From contig NC_031502.1 of assembly GCF_000237925.1 (NCBI RefSeq), positions 44,699,417-44,763,416 of the forward strand: a stretch of DNA of 64,000 nucleotides, read 5' to 3'. The stretch comes from Schistosoma mansoni (lineage: Eukaryota; Platyhelminthes; Trematoda; Strigeidida; Schistosomatidae). Positions 27,001 to 37,216 of the stretch are shown here, piece by piece. The notes beneath the pieces were generated by a model. The model saw only the letters and a program-made list of their open reading frames with translations, ran no database searches and was not told the DNA's origin. Each line of letters begins with the position of its first letter. The first letter of the stretch is position 1. The translations under genes were made by a program, and so were the position numbers.

Positions 27001-28710
27001 ATTTGTTTGGTTGGGCTTGTTGTTGTTGAACAGCAGGTGTTCCTGTTGCACCAACGGCTGGCACGACCTAAACATGACAAATTGGGGGAATGGAACAAAA
27101 AAATAAAATATTTCACATTGTGATAGTTGTGACAATTGACTCATATTTAGTATGAACACATTATAATCCTGCTCAATGAAACTTCGGAAGTTGGCAATTG
27201 GGTACTTTCACTTAAAGTATCAGGTCCTACTAATTATAGAGACAACCTGATCACAATACTAAAGTAACAGTTATAAGAAAATGTAATGTAAGAACCAAAT
27301 ACAACCATACAAACAAACACGACTTGTCAACTGACGATGTCATTACAACGTTTATATATTGCCAGCCGTTGCTAAGCGCAAACCTCTGACAAAGAATGGA
27401 CTTCAAAACTGAAAGTCAGTCAGCTACAACATAGGACCAGGCACATATATGCATCGGTCCAAGTTGCCATACCTTATTAGCACAACAAGATGAACACCGA
27501 ATTCATAGAAGTAGTTAACTAATAAGATATATCACAACCTGAGTACAGGGACCGTTTGCCATGATCGGTGAAAGCCGCATTAGACAGCTGCAGATGCGCA
27601 TTACCTAGTGTCCTGCTGTGTCGACCATTACTCAAATAAAATAGTAAACTACCTGCAAGTGTTTAGTTTATCTTACTAGTAATATAGATGTTATTCGCTT
27701 GAATACTATCAAGAATTATAGTTCCTAAAAAGCTCTAACGAATGGTTAGAGATACTTCACGACACCATGCTTTTAAATGAGTAACTTGAAACTATGAGTA
27801 TGATAGTTTAGTAATCGGATCATTGGGATTTCAATAGTTAGTTTACAGATACCGACTTGATTTGAACATTTTCAGCTTTCCTTCAACTACTCCAGACAAC
27901 TCCCCACATATAACACTATCACAGCGATATATTTCATGGGGCTGCATCCCACAAACAACTAGGTTAATAAAGAACTGTACATGCCAACAACAACCAGTTT
28001 TAGAGTGGAGTTTATAAATCCTACAAGACATCAAGAGTAGCACAATGTTCGAAATCCAATTTGAAAAAAAGTAAAATACAACATCGAATGTGCCTTAACT
28101 ATAAAGTTGTCTTGGACAATGACTAATTCAGATGTTGTTATAGTCCTGAAACATCAACTTCGGTAGCTTGGGCATATGCCGTGAATGTCCTACCAGCGAA
28201 CTCCATATCGTGCATTATCTGCAACGCTACGACTAATTGGATTAAACAGGGTGGTCAGTTAGTGAGTGCCAAGGCATAAAACGTGTACAAGACTGGTTTT
28301 TGTAGGTCCTTTGCGACTCCTTGGCTGGGGTCCTAGTGGCATTGCATTACAATGGCTAGAGATGTTACTAGATATGTCTCAGAGTGAAAGCCAGTGACTG
28401 TCCTATAGTAGTAATTGCTTTTACTTTCATAAAAGTGAAAAGAACTTTTTAAACCAAAATTCTTCTTGTTTGTATTTTCAACGGAACTACTTTTCCCACA
28501 GCATTTTACTCACATTCACTTGTTTTTACTTATATATTGTTCTTTTTATTATGCTCACCTTCCTCTCCTTATGTCTTTACAATCTGATTTTTTTATTGTG
28601 GGGCGCATATTTATTGTGGTGCCCTTTCGTACCGACACGTTTAAGCAAAAAAAACAGAATAAGAAAAAGAGAAACACAAAGTTTACCTCTGCAGAAGTAG
28701 TGTCAGGCAT
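13094..28710 (-). CDS. CLPTM1: CLPTM1-family multi-pass membrane protein, 11 coding exons
   Basis: Homologue of cleft lip and palate transmembrane protein 1, a multi-pass ER/Golgi-associated protein; vertebrate CLPTM1 is linked to retention of GABA-A receptors in the ER. Exons (minus order): 28710-28687, 27067-26699, 24775-24652, 24493-24278, 20972-20713, 18735-18642, 18228-18038, 16802-16707, 16219-16084, 14192-14025, 13362-13094. They total 1,947 nt, or 648 codons plus stop, against about 669 residues in human. All introns are GT-AG and every phase joins in frame. Landmarks in order: an N-terminal hydrophobic segment near residues 33-51, YGDW, WHPNLTINLVDDHSPWVKGS, DYWNL, WQLYAAQ, IQFWKTRESLEGLSVRSVFF, MAFRYLSWILFPLL, MTPQLFINYKMKSVAHLPWR, LYQRWIYPMDP. 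The C-terminal tail is Ser/Pro-rich and ends in basic residues, as in the family. No frameshift or stop is seen. The family name is secure by recognition; function in flukes is inferred. Confidence 0.95.
13477..13512 (+). ncRNA. Hammerhead-like motif in a small dispersed repeat
   Basis: CTGAAGA (13481-13487), a 3-bp stem II GTG/CAC, GAAA (13500-13503), a minimal stem III and GTC (13505-13507). Stem I TTCT/AGAA is 4 bp. The pattern fits the minimal hammerheads reported in Penelope-like elements and retrozymes, but short stems make chance or non-function possible. Confidence 0.45.
14025..14192 (-). CDS. CLPTM1: CLPTM1 exon 10
   Basis: Encodes MTPQLFINYKMKSVAHLPWR and ALNTFIDDLFAFVIRMP, the most conserved C-terminal membrane block. 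Acceptor TTGTAG, donor G/GTAAGA. Confidence 0.96.
15384..15419. repeat. (AT)n microsatellite in CLPTM1 intron
   Basis: Uninterrupted AT dinucleotides, about 18 units. Confidence 0.95.
16084..16219 (-). CDS. CLPTM1: CLPTM1 exon 9
   Basis: Encodes MAFRYLSWILFPLLAAYCGY and HRGWYSWILSVSYGFLLTFG. Acceptor TTTCAG lies directly before the internal Met; donor G/GTAAGT, phase 1. Confidence 0.96.
16707..16802 (-). CDS. CLPTM1: CLPTM1 exon 8
   Basis: Acceptor GATTTAG, donor CAG/GTAAAT, 32 codons, phase 0 at both ends. Encodes FPRIHVDYQSSYVESDTKKY, matching FPRLSFKDKSTYIESSTKVY of human CLPTM1. Confidence 0.92.
17160..17500 (+). mobile_element. Family C hammerhead-bearing SINE, old copy
   Basis: The body begins about ACTAGTGACTGGTCTCAAGA and ends with a hammerhead-like region at 17,421-17,467. 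It has CTGAGGA (17428-17434), AAAA in place of GAAA, and GTC followed by CAATGC, which pairs with GCATT upstream. The body matches 55,450-55,790. Lies inside a CLPTM1 intron, antisense to that gene. Confidence 0.6.
18038..18228 (-). CDS. CLPTM1: CLPTM1 exon 7
   Basis: Acceptor TTTAG, donor AGA/GTAAGT, 63 codons after the split Asp. Encodes the near-invariant SLEGLSVRSVFFNVFQSF, then two hydrophobic stretches. Confidence 0.96.
18642..18735 (-). CDS. CLPTM1: CLPTM1 exon 6 (membrane segment)
   Basis: Acceptor TATAG is needed for phase 0 (KALIETNP...). The nearby AAAG/CA site would break the frame. Encodes a hydrophobic helix (LLLAVTVVVSIVHSVFELLAF) and ends AAT-G/GTGAGT. Confidence 0.92.
20713..20972 (-). 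CDS. CLPTM1: CLPTM1 exon 5
   Basis: Acceptor TTTCAG, donor AAG/GTAAAA. Encodes EYYPVVYLNDYWNL, PLSLFKWQLYAAQ and NDEEQDTIK, in register with human CLPTM1. Confidence 0.95.
21043..21089. repeat. (AT)n microsatellite in CLPTM1 intron
   Basis: About 23 AT units, 70 bp upstream (in gene sense) of exon 5's acceptor. Confidence 0.95.
23080..23625 (+). mobile_element. 3' end of a non-LTR retroposon with (AAAT)n tail
   Basis: A GC-rich block (about 23,080-23,500), then a conserved terminus GTGTGGCGCATATATAT...TATTTATGTGTTCAAATAA and a tandem AAAT tail. The same terminus recurs at 5560-5695. The AAAT-type tail suggests a LINE or a LINE-mobilised element; I could not place the family. ORFs within it have no recognised motif. 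Confidence 0.65.
24278..24493 (-). CDS. CLPTM1: CLPTM1 exon 4
   Basis: Starts LTRYKRRRL and contains THWHPNLTINLVDDHSPWVK and PVPLDQ, the most conserved luminal block of the family. Ends at donor T/GTAAGT, phase 1. Confidence 0.95.
24652..24775 (-). CDS. CLPTM1: CLPTM1 exon 3
   Basis: Begins FPNLMFNGSLYIHVYF and ends at donor A/GTAGGT in phase 1. The split codon with exon 4 gives Met (A+TG), matching the position of Met in the human ...SRMINKYKRRR... segment. NGS is a potential N-glycosylation site. Confidence 0.92.
26699..27067 (-). CDS. CLPTM1: CLPTM1 exon 2
   Basis: Acceptor TTTAG, donor CAG/GTGAGT, 123 codons, phase 0 at both ends. Contains a Gln-rich stretch, a first hydrophobic segment (MLKAFAFRLLTAYFVLNLF) and the family landmarks NLYQSGSLMDLFVYLSE and YGDW. 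Confidence 0.93.
28687..28710 (-). CDS. CLPTM1: CLPTM1 coding exon 1 (start codon)
   Basis: ATG at 28710-28708 opens eight codons (MPDTTSAE) followed by a GTAAAC donor. It is phase 0 into exon 2, whose frame has no ATG near its 5' end. Chosen because it gives a clean start, correct phase and a hydrophilic N terminus like the family's. A different upstream start exon remains possible. Confidence 0.7.
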
Positions 28711-31700
28711 TTTGAACTTTGAAGTTTACAGGTCTAAAACGGTGAGAAAAAGGATATAGGATAGTAGTGCATAAGTTGATATCGAGAGTGCATAAAAATG
28801 TTCAGACGCCGTACCATACGATACTTCATGATTTTTACACAAGAATGCTAACTATTAGTCAAAAAAAGAAATCGAAGTTTGCTATACAAAACTGACTAAT
28901 GCTTAAAGTAGAACATACAATTTGTATTTACGGAACTGAAAATTTAGATGCAAATGCTAGACAGTATACACACTACAATCTACAAAAGGCGTTAACTAAG
29001 CTGAGAAACCACTTACAAAGAATTTAGTGGTCTACTCTAGTGTAACAAAACGATTACATCAGTGCTCGTGTCAATATTGGAACCGTATCTCCAGTGTAGT
29101 AAACATATCATAGTTCCTAGCTGGTCACATAGGTGCTGAAGCACCATACCCCTATCCAACTTCTGCACTTTTTGAACCTTAGTACTACAGTCCCCCAAAC
29201 TGGATTGCTCACCTAGAGAAGCAATAATCAAGGGAAACATATCATCTGCCGAATATAAGAACTAATGATTTTAAATGTTTAAAACTAGGAGTGCTAGTGA
29301 TATGGACTGAGTATTGAAAATATCACCATGTTAAATGGTAAGAGCAGTAATTATCTTTGGCTTTCGGCACAACAAACTTGCGACCTAATTTAAGGTTGGA
29401 TCTTTTAGCACCATAGTCAAGTAGACTGGGATCAAATGCTGTACTTTTAACTGTTGTTCGAATATTAAGCCACTTGAAGAACAAATGTGTGCTGAGTTTT
29501 GCATCTGTTAGCCAGACCAATAAGCACTTTGCTGTTACTTACAAAACCGGAAACGTACTATAAATATCATTGGCACTACCTCCCAGCTAAGCTGATGAAA
29601 CCCAAAAACAACGCGGCTGACTAAGCTAAGTGAACACTTGCGTAATCAGCACGATACTACATAGAGGATGATGCCAACACAAACAGGATAACTTTTAAAT
29701 CTATAGTGATCATAAAAACGTATAATATTTGCGCACTTACATAAAACAGGGCTTATATTCAACATCCCGGGTACTGCAGATCAAACGTCCAATACTTCCA
29801 ATCACATCGAACCTGCATAGGATAAATGATTGACATTTTTTATCTCCGTACGTCGTATAACGACTATACATCTTAGATACAGCTGAGCTTATGAAATCTA
29901 ATCACCAAACAAGGGTATTTCAGCCCTTTAAACATACCCTTGTAAGCTATATGAGTAAGCTTGACATAGAACTGTGAGGCTATTAAGGCTATATATACCT
30001 GTGTCGTCTGATAGTGGTTTCACTACTATCAGACAAAGGTAGTAAAATGTTAGACTGCTGAACTGGTAATTTGGATCAGGAGAAGTGTAACGGTGATCCG
30101 ATCAAGATTATTGACTAGGGCTCTAACAGCATCCAACCAGTTAATGTTCGTTAAAAGTCGTTGTCAGTGTCGATTAATGGAAAACTGTTTATTTTGTGGA
30201 TTGACTTGTAACTACATCTCACTCCCTCCTACTGGTGTAGTGATGACGCTAATACGTGACCAGCCACAAGTTTAAACCCAACGACCCTGTGGTTGATAGT
30301 CACTCTTCTGATAGCTTTCTATGTCCAGAAGCACCTAGTCTTTCATCACTACAAGGAGGTATGCGGTACAATATTATGACAATAAAATTGAGGTGAAGAT
30401 TTTGATTCATCAAATTCTTGATCGGTTTTTCGTCCTTACAGTTATCTATGATAAGCAAATAATGGAAATGAAACTGCATGTGCATGTCGAACACATTTGT
30501 GCTCACGTAAGCAAGTTAAATGTGCAAAAACCGATATATTTGCGTGTACATATTCTACACTGCAGCAAGAAAAATGTGACACAAAAGGGCTTTTGGGATT
30601 TTCAAAAACGTATACGTGCATAAGCATATTGAAAACAAATTTTTGACACAATAATGAAAAAATCTGACAACAAAAATGGTATGAAATAAAAGGTTCTGAA
30701 ATGAACTAGTCATTCGATTGTTCGTGAGACCTTACAGTTCTGGCAGAGAGCGTCCTGTTGGGATGGTTATCAGATGCGTGAGATGTTTCGTCATGGTTGA
30801 AGGCAATAGTTTCAAACTAGCTCTTGCTATAGCCTAGATTCATATATGGTTAAGGTGGAACATTGAAGATTTCTCTGGTAGTCATGATCTAGAATATCTT
30901 GGATATATTGCATGTAGTGTCTACTTTCTCTGAGCTGTGAATCCTGCGCTTGACACAAGTGAGTACGTTTACGGCCAAAAGGGAAGTCTCCATATATCGT
31001 AGGAATCCTATCAATAAACCATTGGCTCACGAGTAGTAGAAGAACGTTCGGAATCTTATGGCTGCCTGAATGTTACGTAGACTGTACAAGATTTGTAATT
31101 CGAATTGACATCCACCGCTATCTCAATAGTTGATGGGCAACAAAAATTTGAGACTCATCTTTTGATGAATGAGCTTGTCATTGTTTCAAGAATGACGTAC
31201 TTGATAAAAAATCCTAATCATCAGATAAGGCGATAACTTTTTGTTAGGTGAGCGTCTTTGTCAGATTCTGTAAGAATCCATCAGATGAAGATATACGTAA
31301 CATATGTAGCAGTGAATATACCTCGAAATCAGTAATTCTGTAGGTCTTTGGCATTGGTGGTTACCTTGTTAGTTTTACTGGATACACCCTGGTCACGTAT
31401 CAGCACAAAATTACCACTTCATATATCATGTTATCAACCCCATTCAGGCAATTAACCAATTAAGATGGAACGCTTCTTAACACATCGATAATTTTTCGAA
31501 TATCTCTTCAAATTCTTTCATTCCTGACTTTTAATCTGACTGAGTTGGTGACTTTCGATTATAGAGGTGTGGCATCTTTATGTATATCAATAGTTTAAAA
31601 TTAACCTGACAGGTACATATAATGTCTAGCCACTTTCAATCCCGATGACTTACAGGCGAGCATGTCCTTGATTTGATGTCATAGACTGCACCTATCCAGT

Positions 31701-33550
31701 GGAATCGCCAAGGCGTTACATAAGCTGTACAACGTATTGTAGATGTCCGACGATAATGATTCCTCATGATTAGACGATTTTCGTATTTCGATGTTTTCAA
31801 CACATTGACATTTCCAAACCTGTCCTTTTCGGTTTGAGCGGGAGTTTAAGGTTTTTTAGCGACAATTCGTGATGAATATCAATGTCTTCTGAAATACCCA
31901 GTCCTTCGGAACGATTAATAGAATAAATCCTTTACTAAGTATTCGGCATTACATTGTTGGACCGTCGTAATTCACTGGTGTCCAGATTGTCATACCACAC
32001 AGAATACAACAAGATGTTCCGTAACCGGATTGAATATTTTGTGACTTGGAGAATAATGTTTACGTTGGGTTGCAAAGTATGTGCCGCACTCCCTACATGT
32101 GGAGATGTTTCACAGGTGCAGTAGTCAGTCATAGGAATTTCTTTGCAGCTCCTAACTATGTTGATTACTGAAAAAATCAGTTATATCCTTCAATATGCAC
32201 CTCAAGTCGTTAATTTGCTGTAAGGGATGACAAGTTGGATCGGTTTTAGCATTTATTCGTTTACAATCAATATCAAGGCTCTAACAACTACTGGTCTGTA
32301 ATGATAAATAAATCCCCAAAATAAGTAGTTCGGTAAGTCTTGGACATTTGGTGCTTATCTCATTGGTTCTACAGGACACATCTAGCTGAAGGTGAACGGT
32401 CATGCAAACGCACCAGATCATGAATCGGTAAGCCGTGCTGCGCATCCCTTTCAACTACTAGCCAGCTTTGACCAGACGTTTCTTCGACATATCGATATCT
32501 TTTCAAATATATATTCGAACTCCCCTATTCCTAACTTCTGATTAGACTGAATTGGCATACTTTGATTATAAAGATGTTTTTGATTAAGGTGTTGTCAAAC
32601 TCCAAATACTTGAGGCGTCTTTAAACCTTTCGGTAAAAGCACACATTAGGGACACATAGAGGAAATTTTTAAGGTGGACTGCTTCTAGATCCATTATATC
32701 AGATTCGTTTTGCAAAGAGGCTGTCGAACTGACTGGTAGCCTATATTTTTTCACGCTGAAATTCCATTGTTTGAGAAGCTATAATTTCGTAGTAGTTGTT
32801 GGTGCTCGACTTGCCTAGTCTAACATTGAGGTTGCAACCAACGGGATATTACGAAATTAGTTTGGGCCAAATCGAAAATAGTGGATTCAGCTTGTGAGTT
32901 CAGATGGCATTAAATCATAGAACCGCTATTAAACCAACTAAGATACTGACTAACTTACGCGACAGCGAACTAGATCGTCATGTAGATCACTATTGTAGAT
33001 GATATATGTCGAATAATTGGGGGCCTAGTCGACTTGGAATGATATTGGTGTTACAAACCAGATAACTACGGAGTCAAACCTTGAGGTCAACAACTAACGT
33101 GGATTACCCTTTTGTCGTATCAACGTACTATGGCTGCCTTGAAAACCACATAACACAGAGGACGTTATTACGGAAATATATTAGTAAAAGTGGGTAAAGA
33201 GAAGATAGTAAGACCATCACCTCAAGGGGCTAGGCCTTGTTACACAACTAACTAATGAGAATTGGTTGTCGGTGATCAATGAACTGTTCGACATCCAGCG
33301 ACCCGACTGCCGGATGATTTAGCTTGGGTCCAGTGTCATTTCGCCGGCCCTACAAGCCCAATATCAAACTCAGAAGATTTAAAAACAATTCACAAGCTTT
33401 TTATCCTCAAAAAATAAACCTGAACATTCGATTGACCATAAGCATTGTCGACAACTCAAGTAAAGTATTCATAATCAATGAATTTCATTATATATATATA
33501 TATATATCGTTCGCATGGTATATGTTAGCAGAGTTGTTGTTATAGTTAGT
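28711..33550. other. Intergenic region between CLPTM1 and PAK, left part
   Basis: Somewhat less AT-rich than the rest. I see no convincing exon. Short minus frames at 29,037, 29,323, 30,827 and 31,935 lack family motifs. Presumably holds both divergent promoters plus decayed repeats, including the duplication at 31.3-32.6 kb. Confidence 0.5.
31300..32600. repeat. Diverged ~290-bp duplication about 1 kb apart
   Basis: 31,330-31,575 and 32,325-32,580 share ordered blocks: a TCTT-GG-CATT-GGTG stretch, TCATTGGTTCTACAGGACAC against TTAGTTTTACTGGATACACC, then TATCG, CTTCAAAT/CTTTTCAAAT and TGACTGAGTTGG/AGACTGAATTGG. Looks like an old repeat family; no coding motif recognised. Confidence 0.45.
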
Positions 33551-33554
33551 TCAA

Positions 33555-34420
33555 ACAACTCATACAACCAACCTGCTGACTGCGGTGGACAGACGAACAA
33601 GCATCCTTGATCACGAAGGGAAGGTGGATATTATTTACCTTGACTTCTCAGAAGCTTTTGATAGGGTCAACCATATATGTCTTATCAATAAGCTCAAACG
33701 ATTGGGTATCAAACCACCTCTAATTGACTGGCTCAATTCATATCTGAAAAATCGACATTTTAAGGTCAGGTTTAACATTACTTCTTCTCAGGCCATGGAA
33801 TATCCAGGTGGGGTCTCCCAGGGCTCAGTACTTGATTTATATAAACGACACAACTGGTATCGTTTGACTCATTACTTTTTGTTGATGATGTGAAACTTTG
33901 GAGGGAGATACGCAACCAAGAGGATATACTGACACTTCAGGAGGATCTGACTCGACTTCAAAGTTGGGCAGATGACAACGGACTTACCTTTAACACTCCA
34001 AAGTGTAAAGTAGTTCATCTGAGACATGTTGCGGACTACAGTTATAACTTCGGAAACCCCTCTCTACAAGTATCCCAAGTTGAAAAAGATTTAGGAACGC
34101 TAGTACCCTATGATTTGAAGTCGTACGCTATGACAAAAATGTCTTTCCAGCAAGCCTTTACACTGGCAACGTTGAAGTTCATTTTTGGCCAATTTAAGAC
34201 GAAAGAAATTTCCACATAATCTTCAACAGTTTTATTCAACCCCACTCGGAGTAGGGGAACATGGTATTTCCTCTCGCACTCTCAAAGAACAGGGACACTG
34301 TAGAATGTATCCAACGCTACGAGACAAGGAAGCCCGTTAGGTGAAAGCTTCTTCTATTCCATCCACAACCATTTGAACCATTTGAACTGAACTTGCAAAG
34401 TATGATAGAAGCTCTCAGTT
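33555..34420 (+). mobile_element. CR1/jockey-type LINE reverse transcriptase fragment
   Basis: Plus-strand RT pieces: VDIIYLDFSEAFDRVNH, LKRLGIKPPLIDWLNSYLKN and GGVSQGSVL, then DDVKLWREI, DLTRLQSWADDNGLTFNTPK and KCKVVHLRHVADYSYN. The stretch between GSVL and DDVKLW is partly missing and frames shift near 33,850-33,890 and after 34,220. It resembles the CR1-like SR1/Perere group of schistosomes. Both ends are truncated, so it is inactive. Confidence 0.85.
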
Positions 34421-37216
34421 TGAAATTAAGATGAGATTGCGTGTTGTCGTACATCAAAATATTCTGACACCATTCTGTTTTCACCCCCTTCGGTAAGTTT
34501 TTAAGATTGATTTCATTATATAGTATCCCATGGATTCGATTGTTTGATGAATTTACTAGCACTTATTGGTCCTTTCATCAAGGAACGCCTGTGGGGATTT
34601 ATAACATTTTATAAGTTTGAAAATACCAATTTATGTCCCATAATTCTAGTCTTTGGAAAAGCAGGTGACTTTAAAAATAATAGTTCAAGACATATTTGAT
34701 CCATTAACTGTCTCACTTAATTCTCAGCCTCATAAAAGTGCTTTCTGTCTTCATGCAATTAAAAGATATTAAATAATCCATGCTTTTATAGCTATTTCGT
34801 ATGTTGACTCTATTGCACACCACTTTAACCTGCGCTTTCTGTTTATAGCCGTCCTCAGGGTTGATTAAATTTTTTTAAAACTAAAAAATGCATCTCACAT
34901 TGAGTGCGAAACACTTGAAATTTGTTAGCAAGATAAAAGGTCGGATTGTTTGTTAAGAATGGGTATACCGACTGGCTGAAACGCCGCCCATACTTTACAG
35001 AGACTCCTTTTTAACTGTTTTGCATTTACCTGTTATTTCACAACTATTTCACCAAATGGATGATTTTCTTACCAACATGTTGTTAGTTTTACTTAAGTGT
35101 GTAAAATGATTTTCCTGAAAGGAGAAGAAAGAAATAAGAGTCGTCACAGTGCTTTTATTACAAGGAGAGAATCTGTTGAATAGGTGCATTTACATAGGGT
35201 TTAAATGAAGTCCCACCAAGGTGGCATTGTTTGCATATTTTATGATTAACGTTGGGACAAAGCACTATTTGCTTTTATCCAAAATTATACTTTCTTTCGG
35301 GTATTACCGAGCCAAATATAATGTCTGCCTGTATCAAATTGTTGCTTAATGGTACATATAAAATTCAACTTCGGGGATAGCATTTGTCCTTGAAAATATA
35401 AAGTCTCAACAACACTTTAAGTCTTGGTTTCATCTGTCTTTTTTCATTTAACATCTTTTTCTCCGTGATATTGATTATCACTCTATATGAATTTACTTTG
35501 CGGTAAATTTTAGGACAACAAGTAACATTTACCTGTACCCATATTCAATAAGCGTCATCTCTTAATATAATATGCATGTCAATTACCAAGTTTATTTAAG
35601 TTAATTTTGAAATTTCAATTTAAAATAACCCATTCACTGATTACTCTGGTACTATTCAGAATCTAAATGTAAGGACCAATAATAGTACATGGCTGCCCGA
35701 AATGAAGTAGACGGAGAGGCGTCTGAACAAAGAGTTTTGCAGCTGAAGATCGAACATCTTAAACATTAACTCACTGCTCCATATAACTCGGTTGTGATTT
35801 GCTAAACATGTCTTAAAATTGAGAAGATTTTGAAACACTAGAATTGTCTATTCTGGTAAGATTGATAAACAGAATAGATATGTCGGCTATTTCACTTTGA
35901 CTATGTTTAATTGATTGTGAATGCTCTATAAACAAACGTTATATCACATGTTGAACTCTTTTACACACTCAATATTCTGTGATATAGCCAAACGTAAGTC
36001 AACTAAAATATGAAAGAAAATTATAGATCTACTGATTCGTGGACAGATACTCAGAAATAGGTGTCTGAATATTTGCGATGACAAGATGTAGAACAAAAAA
36101 CACAGAAACGTTTGTGAATGATGTTTCTCAAAAACGTTAACTCTTCATTACTCTTTGCATTTTGTTCCATATCACTCAATCAACTTCCCCTTGATATTAC
36201 ACTCCCTTGATTACCACCGCTATCTGTTGCCCTCGAGTTTCTTGTTGCACGGTGATTTGAGCAAACAATCCTTGTGAAAGTTTCTATTATGTTGCTCTGC
36301 TTATATGAATAAGTGAGCTCAAGTGACAAAGAAAATTCAGCTTACTAAAAGTCACATGGTAAAACTTAGTATCTGGAACTGACTGTACGACTGTAGTGTA
36401 GTAATTTGACTTTATGTTGGAGAGTAAAAATCATATTGCTCATATCTTTAAATTTATTTAGATTGTTATCTAGGATTATCTGAGAATGAAATTACCCATA
36501 ATTTCGTATGTCCTTGATGTCTTGTACTTCAATATTAGCTCCTAAGAATATTTCATCTGGAATGTTGATGATTGTTATTGAGCTGATATCGAAACTAATA
36601 ACAAAAAGGTCTGCTACTTTGCTCTAATTTCTTGGCTTTTGAGATGTCTTTTTCGTAGTACCTAGCTGGGATATCTTGGAACTTCTCTTCATCTGATTTA
36701 ATTTGAATGAACGTTATCATGGAACTTAATGTATGAAAACCTTTTCCATTCGTATTATTCTTTACCCAAAACTTAAAAATTGGTTTTAATCGGTCGTTTT
36801 TGCTGGGAATGAAAATGAATAGATATTGAAAATAGTTGACTTAGAGCTTGTATTATATCATTTAGGAAACATTTTCACTTGCTAACCACAATTTTAGACA
36901 ACAGCCTTTCAAAGATAGTTGGATTGGGTTCTCGAAATAGTATTCAAATTGTAATAGCTATGAACGTTCTGCATCCTAATTTTCATTTGACATTTCATCA
37001 ATATTACTCAGTCAATCACAACTTTACTATAGTTAAAGTTATAATCAAATAACTCTGACAAAGCATATGATGTCTATCAGGTTAAACTAGCCTAACTATG
37101 GATTTGTTAGATAATGGACGGTTTTAAGTCCTGTTATTGAAACTCATTTTGGTAAACAGAAGTTAGTAATTACTCATTTTCAAACGCTCACATTAAACTC
37201 ACGTTTATTTATTCAG
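34421..37216. other. Upstream region of PAK
   Basis: AT-rich; no gene recognised. Any PAK 5' UTR exon or promoter should lie here, but I cannot point to a specific signal. Confidence 0.4.

Noticed and set aside
30005-30035. Short perfect hairpin (GTCTGATAGT ... ACTATCAGAC)
   Set aside because: A 10-bp stem alone is expected by chance in a window this size; no supporting context.
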